Shown here: piece by piece, positions 6,233 through 6,933 of the stretch
Layout of the letters: each line of letters begins with the position of its first letter
Position numbering within the stretch: position 1 is the first letter of the stretch
Origin: Collinsella sp.
GTDB taxonomy: Bacteria; Actinomycetota; Coriobacteriia; Coriobacteriales; Coriobacteriaceae
Assembly (NCBI GenBank): GCA_022728415.1
Contig: JAIJJM010000116.1
Location: 1 to 6,933, forward strand
Reading direction: 5' to 3'
Length of the DNA stretch: 6,933 nucleotides
Made by a program: the position numbers and the translations under genes
The notes under the pieces: generated by a model
What the model saw: the letters and a program-made list of their open reading frames with translations, nothing else
Told to the model about the DNA's origin: nothing
Database searches by the model: none

Positions 6233-6453
6233 CCTCTTGCCTCTTTCGCATCGTAGTCTCATTGCGCTTCAGAGCCAAACGATGCCCGGCAGGGCTTGCC
6301 CCTGTCTTGCGGCGCCGTCGCGCAATCTGTGTTCTCGATAAACCATAAGCCTCCATGCGGACATTCCCAGGAGCCGATCAAGCGGCTCAAGGACACGTTC
6401 AAAAGAGGCAGTTAAGGTCTTCGTTCTCTGTCCGCCATCTATCATACGACAAA
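6233..6453 (-). other. Long nrdD leader (predicted 5' untranslated region of about 220 nt)
   Basis: If transcription starts about 6-7 nt after the -10 at 6465-6460, the nrdD message has a leader of some 220 nt. It can form several short hairpins: GAGCCG/CGGCTC (6371-6388), TTGCG/CGCAA (6307-6325) and CAGGG/CCCTG (6290-6304). I do not recognise a known riboswitch core; in particular I see no B12-box-like conserved block. A 63-codon open frame runs through it on the minus strand (6460-6269), but its first ATG lies upstream of the predicted transcript start and no start codon in it has a ribosome-binding site, so I do not call it a gene. Alternatively a second promoter may lie closer to nrdD. 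Confidence 0.4.
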
Positions 6454-6457
6454 GATG

Positions 6458-6473
6458 CATCTATATCCTGTAT
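6458..6473 (-). promoter_or_regulatory. NrdR box 2 (degenerate), overlapping the nrdD -10
   Basis: CATCTATATCCTGTAT matches the NrdR-box pattern ACACWATATATWGTGT at 10 of 16 positions, including most of the CTATAT..TGT core. Alone it would be weak, but its centre lies exactly 32 bp from box 1 with a 16-bp gap, the helical spacing usual for paired NrdR boxes, and it covers the predicted -10. Confidence 0.6.
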
Positions 6474-6489
6474 TCTTTTTTTAGGTCAA
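6460..6489 (-). promoter_or_regulatory. Predicted sigma-A type promoter of nrdD
   Basis: On the minus strand TTGACC (6489-6484) is followed after 18 bp by TATAGA (6465-6460). Read one base earlier the -10 is ATATAG with 17 bp. The -35 directly abuts NrdR box 1 and the -10 lies inside box 2, so NrdR binding would block polymerase. An overlapping alternative is TTGCTT (6523-6518), 16 bp, TATATG (6501-6496), whose -10 lies in box 1; which is used cannot be decided from sequence. Confidence 0.6.
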
Positions 6490-6505
6490 ACACAACATAT
6501 AGTGT
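6490..6505 (-). promoter_or_regulatory. NrdR box 1, upstream of the nrdD -35
   Basis: ACACAACATATAGTGT matches the NrdR consensus ACACWATATATWGTGT at 15 of 16 positions. The dyad extends outward to AAACAC/GTGTTT (6488-6507). NrdR is the ATP-cone/zinc-ribbon repressor of bacterial ribonucleotide reductase genes, which binds paired boxes when dATP is high. The box is flanked by two direct copies of AGGTCAAA (6483-6490 and 6512-6519), which contribute the TTGACC-type -35 sequences on the minus strand. Confidence 0.85.
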
Positions 6506-6540
6506 TTCAGCAGGTCAAAGCAATTAGTCATTTTGCAGAC

Positions 6541-6819
6541 GCATTAAAAATGAGGGGTATTTGACAAGTCGGTAAAACGTTACCAACACGACTACCTGCA
6601 TGGCAGCTATAAAACCCCTTAGTCAAGCCGCCGACAAATCCTACCAAAACTAAGCCACTCATGCCAAAAGAATCCAAAAGATTATGCTTGACCAACATGT
6701 TGCGGTCACGATCGGCCAGGACGTATGCAATCTGCCGGTACCCCTACGGGATGCGAAGATCATCGCGTACAGACCTTGAATCAATAATTGGTGTCTTATT
6801 TGGCGGCGAGCTTGGTGAC
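6541..6819. other. Intergenic stretch with no recognised gene
   Basis: This stretch lies between the nrdD control region and the tRNA terminator. I see no gene I can support. It holds a small dyad GGTAA-AACG-TTACC (6571-6584) that could be an operator half-site pair, a perfect -35-like TTGACA on the plus strand (6561-6566) without a good -10 at 16-18 bp, and an isolated TATAAAA (6608-6614). A 56-codon minus-strand frame (6698-6528) starting MLVKHNLLDS, with one hydrophobic segment, has no ribosome-binding site. On the plus strand a 60-codon frame (6661-6843) runs through the tRNA terminator and is not credible. Confidence 0.5.
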
Positions 6820-6854
6820 AAAAAAACAGCCCAGAGGACATAGCCTCTGAGCTG
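6820..6854 (-). terminator. Intrinsic terminator of the tRNA-Val transcript
   Basis: On the minus strand CAGCTCAGAGG (6854-6844), a 6-nt loop CTATGT, and CCTCTGGGCTG (6837-6827) form an 11-bp stem with a single T-G pair, followed at once by seven T residues (6826-6820). It begins 8 nt after the tRNA 3' end. This is a textbook Rho-independent terminator and shows that nrdD is transcribed separately from the tRNA. Confidence 0.92.
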
Positions 6855-6862
6855 CGAACATT

Positions 6863-6933
6863 TGGTGGGCGTTAGAAGATTTGAACTTCTGACCTCTTCC
6901 GTGTCAGGGAAGCGCTCTCCCCCTGAGCTAAAC
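6863..6933 (-). tRNA. tRNA-Val with anticodon GAC (5' end cut by window edge)
   Basis: The minus strand shows a cloverleaf lacking only its first few bases: acceptor GTT pairing AAC, D arm GCTC/GAGC, anticodon stem CTTCC/GGAAG with loop CTGACAC, a 5-nt variable region, T arm AGAAG-TTCAAAT-CTTCT, acceptor 3' strand AACGCCC, discriminator A and an encoded CCA (6865-6863). The anticodon GAC (6905-6903) reads GUC and GUU valine codons. About four 5' bases, expected to be GGGC by pairing, lie beyond the window. Confidence 0.96.

Noticed and set aside
6561..6589. Plus-strand promoter from the perfect TTGACA at 6561
   Set aside because: No acceptable -10 lies 16-18 bp downstream and no plus-strand gene follows; the downstream DNA ends in the opposing tRNA terminator.

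Overview
The window looks like chromosomal DNA from an anaerobic, moderately high-GC actinobacterium. The class Coriobacteriia, and probably Collinsella or a close relative, fits best. The reasons are the protein character (class III ribonucleotide reductase only, NrdD ending in the GRTEEI..RVLHL style shared by strict anaerobes), the codon use and the gene content. The assignment is inference from the sequence; no search was run.

Layout. Plus strand, left end: the 3' part of an M19 membrane dipeptidase (1-401), a perfect 12-bp hairpin (418-453), then a complete YgjP/DUF45-type zinc metallopeptidase (476-1252). This gene converges tail to tail, with 6 nt between stop codons, on a long minus-strand block. 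Read in the direction of transcription (right to left), that block holds: a tRNA-Val(GAC) entering from the right edge with its intrinsic terminator (6933-6820); about 280 bp with no recognised gene; a promoter region carrying a pair of NrdR boxes (6458-6505); a leader of about 220 nt; nrdD (6232-4010); a 431-bp spacer full of inverted repeats; nrdG (3578-2997); folE (2929-2372); an HD-domain phosphohydrolase (2369-1788); and folB (1744-1259).

How the genes work together. NrdD is the oxygen-sensitive glycyl-radical ribonucleotide reductase, and NrdG is the radical-SAM enzyme that installs its radical. The paired NrdR boxes, 32 bp apart centre to centre and sitting on the promoter, indicate dATP/ATP-responsive repression. 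Downstream, folE, the HD gene and folB form a compact folate/pterin operon. FolE makes dihydroneopterin triphosphate, FolB uses dihydroneopterin, and the gene lying exactly between them encodes a metal-dependent phosphohydrolase, so it is a candidate for the dephosphorylation step that often lacks an assigned gene.

The most unusual DNA is the nrdD-nrdG spacer. It holds an inverted duplication of about 100 bp whose right arm includes the last codons and stop of nrdD, centred on a terminator-like hairpin. It also holds a second hairpin, with a 17-bp perfect stem extending to about 26 bp, directly upstream of the nrdG ribosome-binding site. No phage gene, transposase or CRISPR array was seen.
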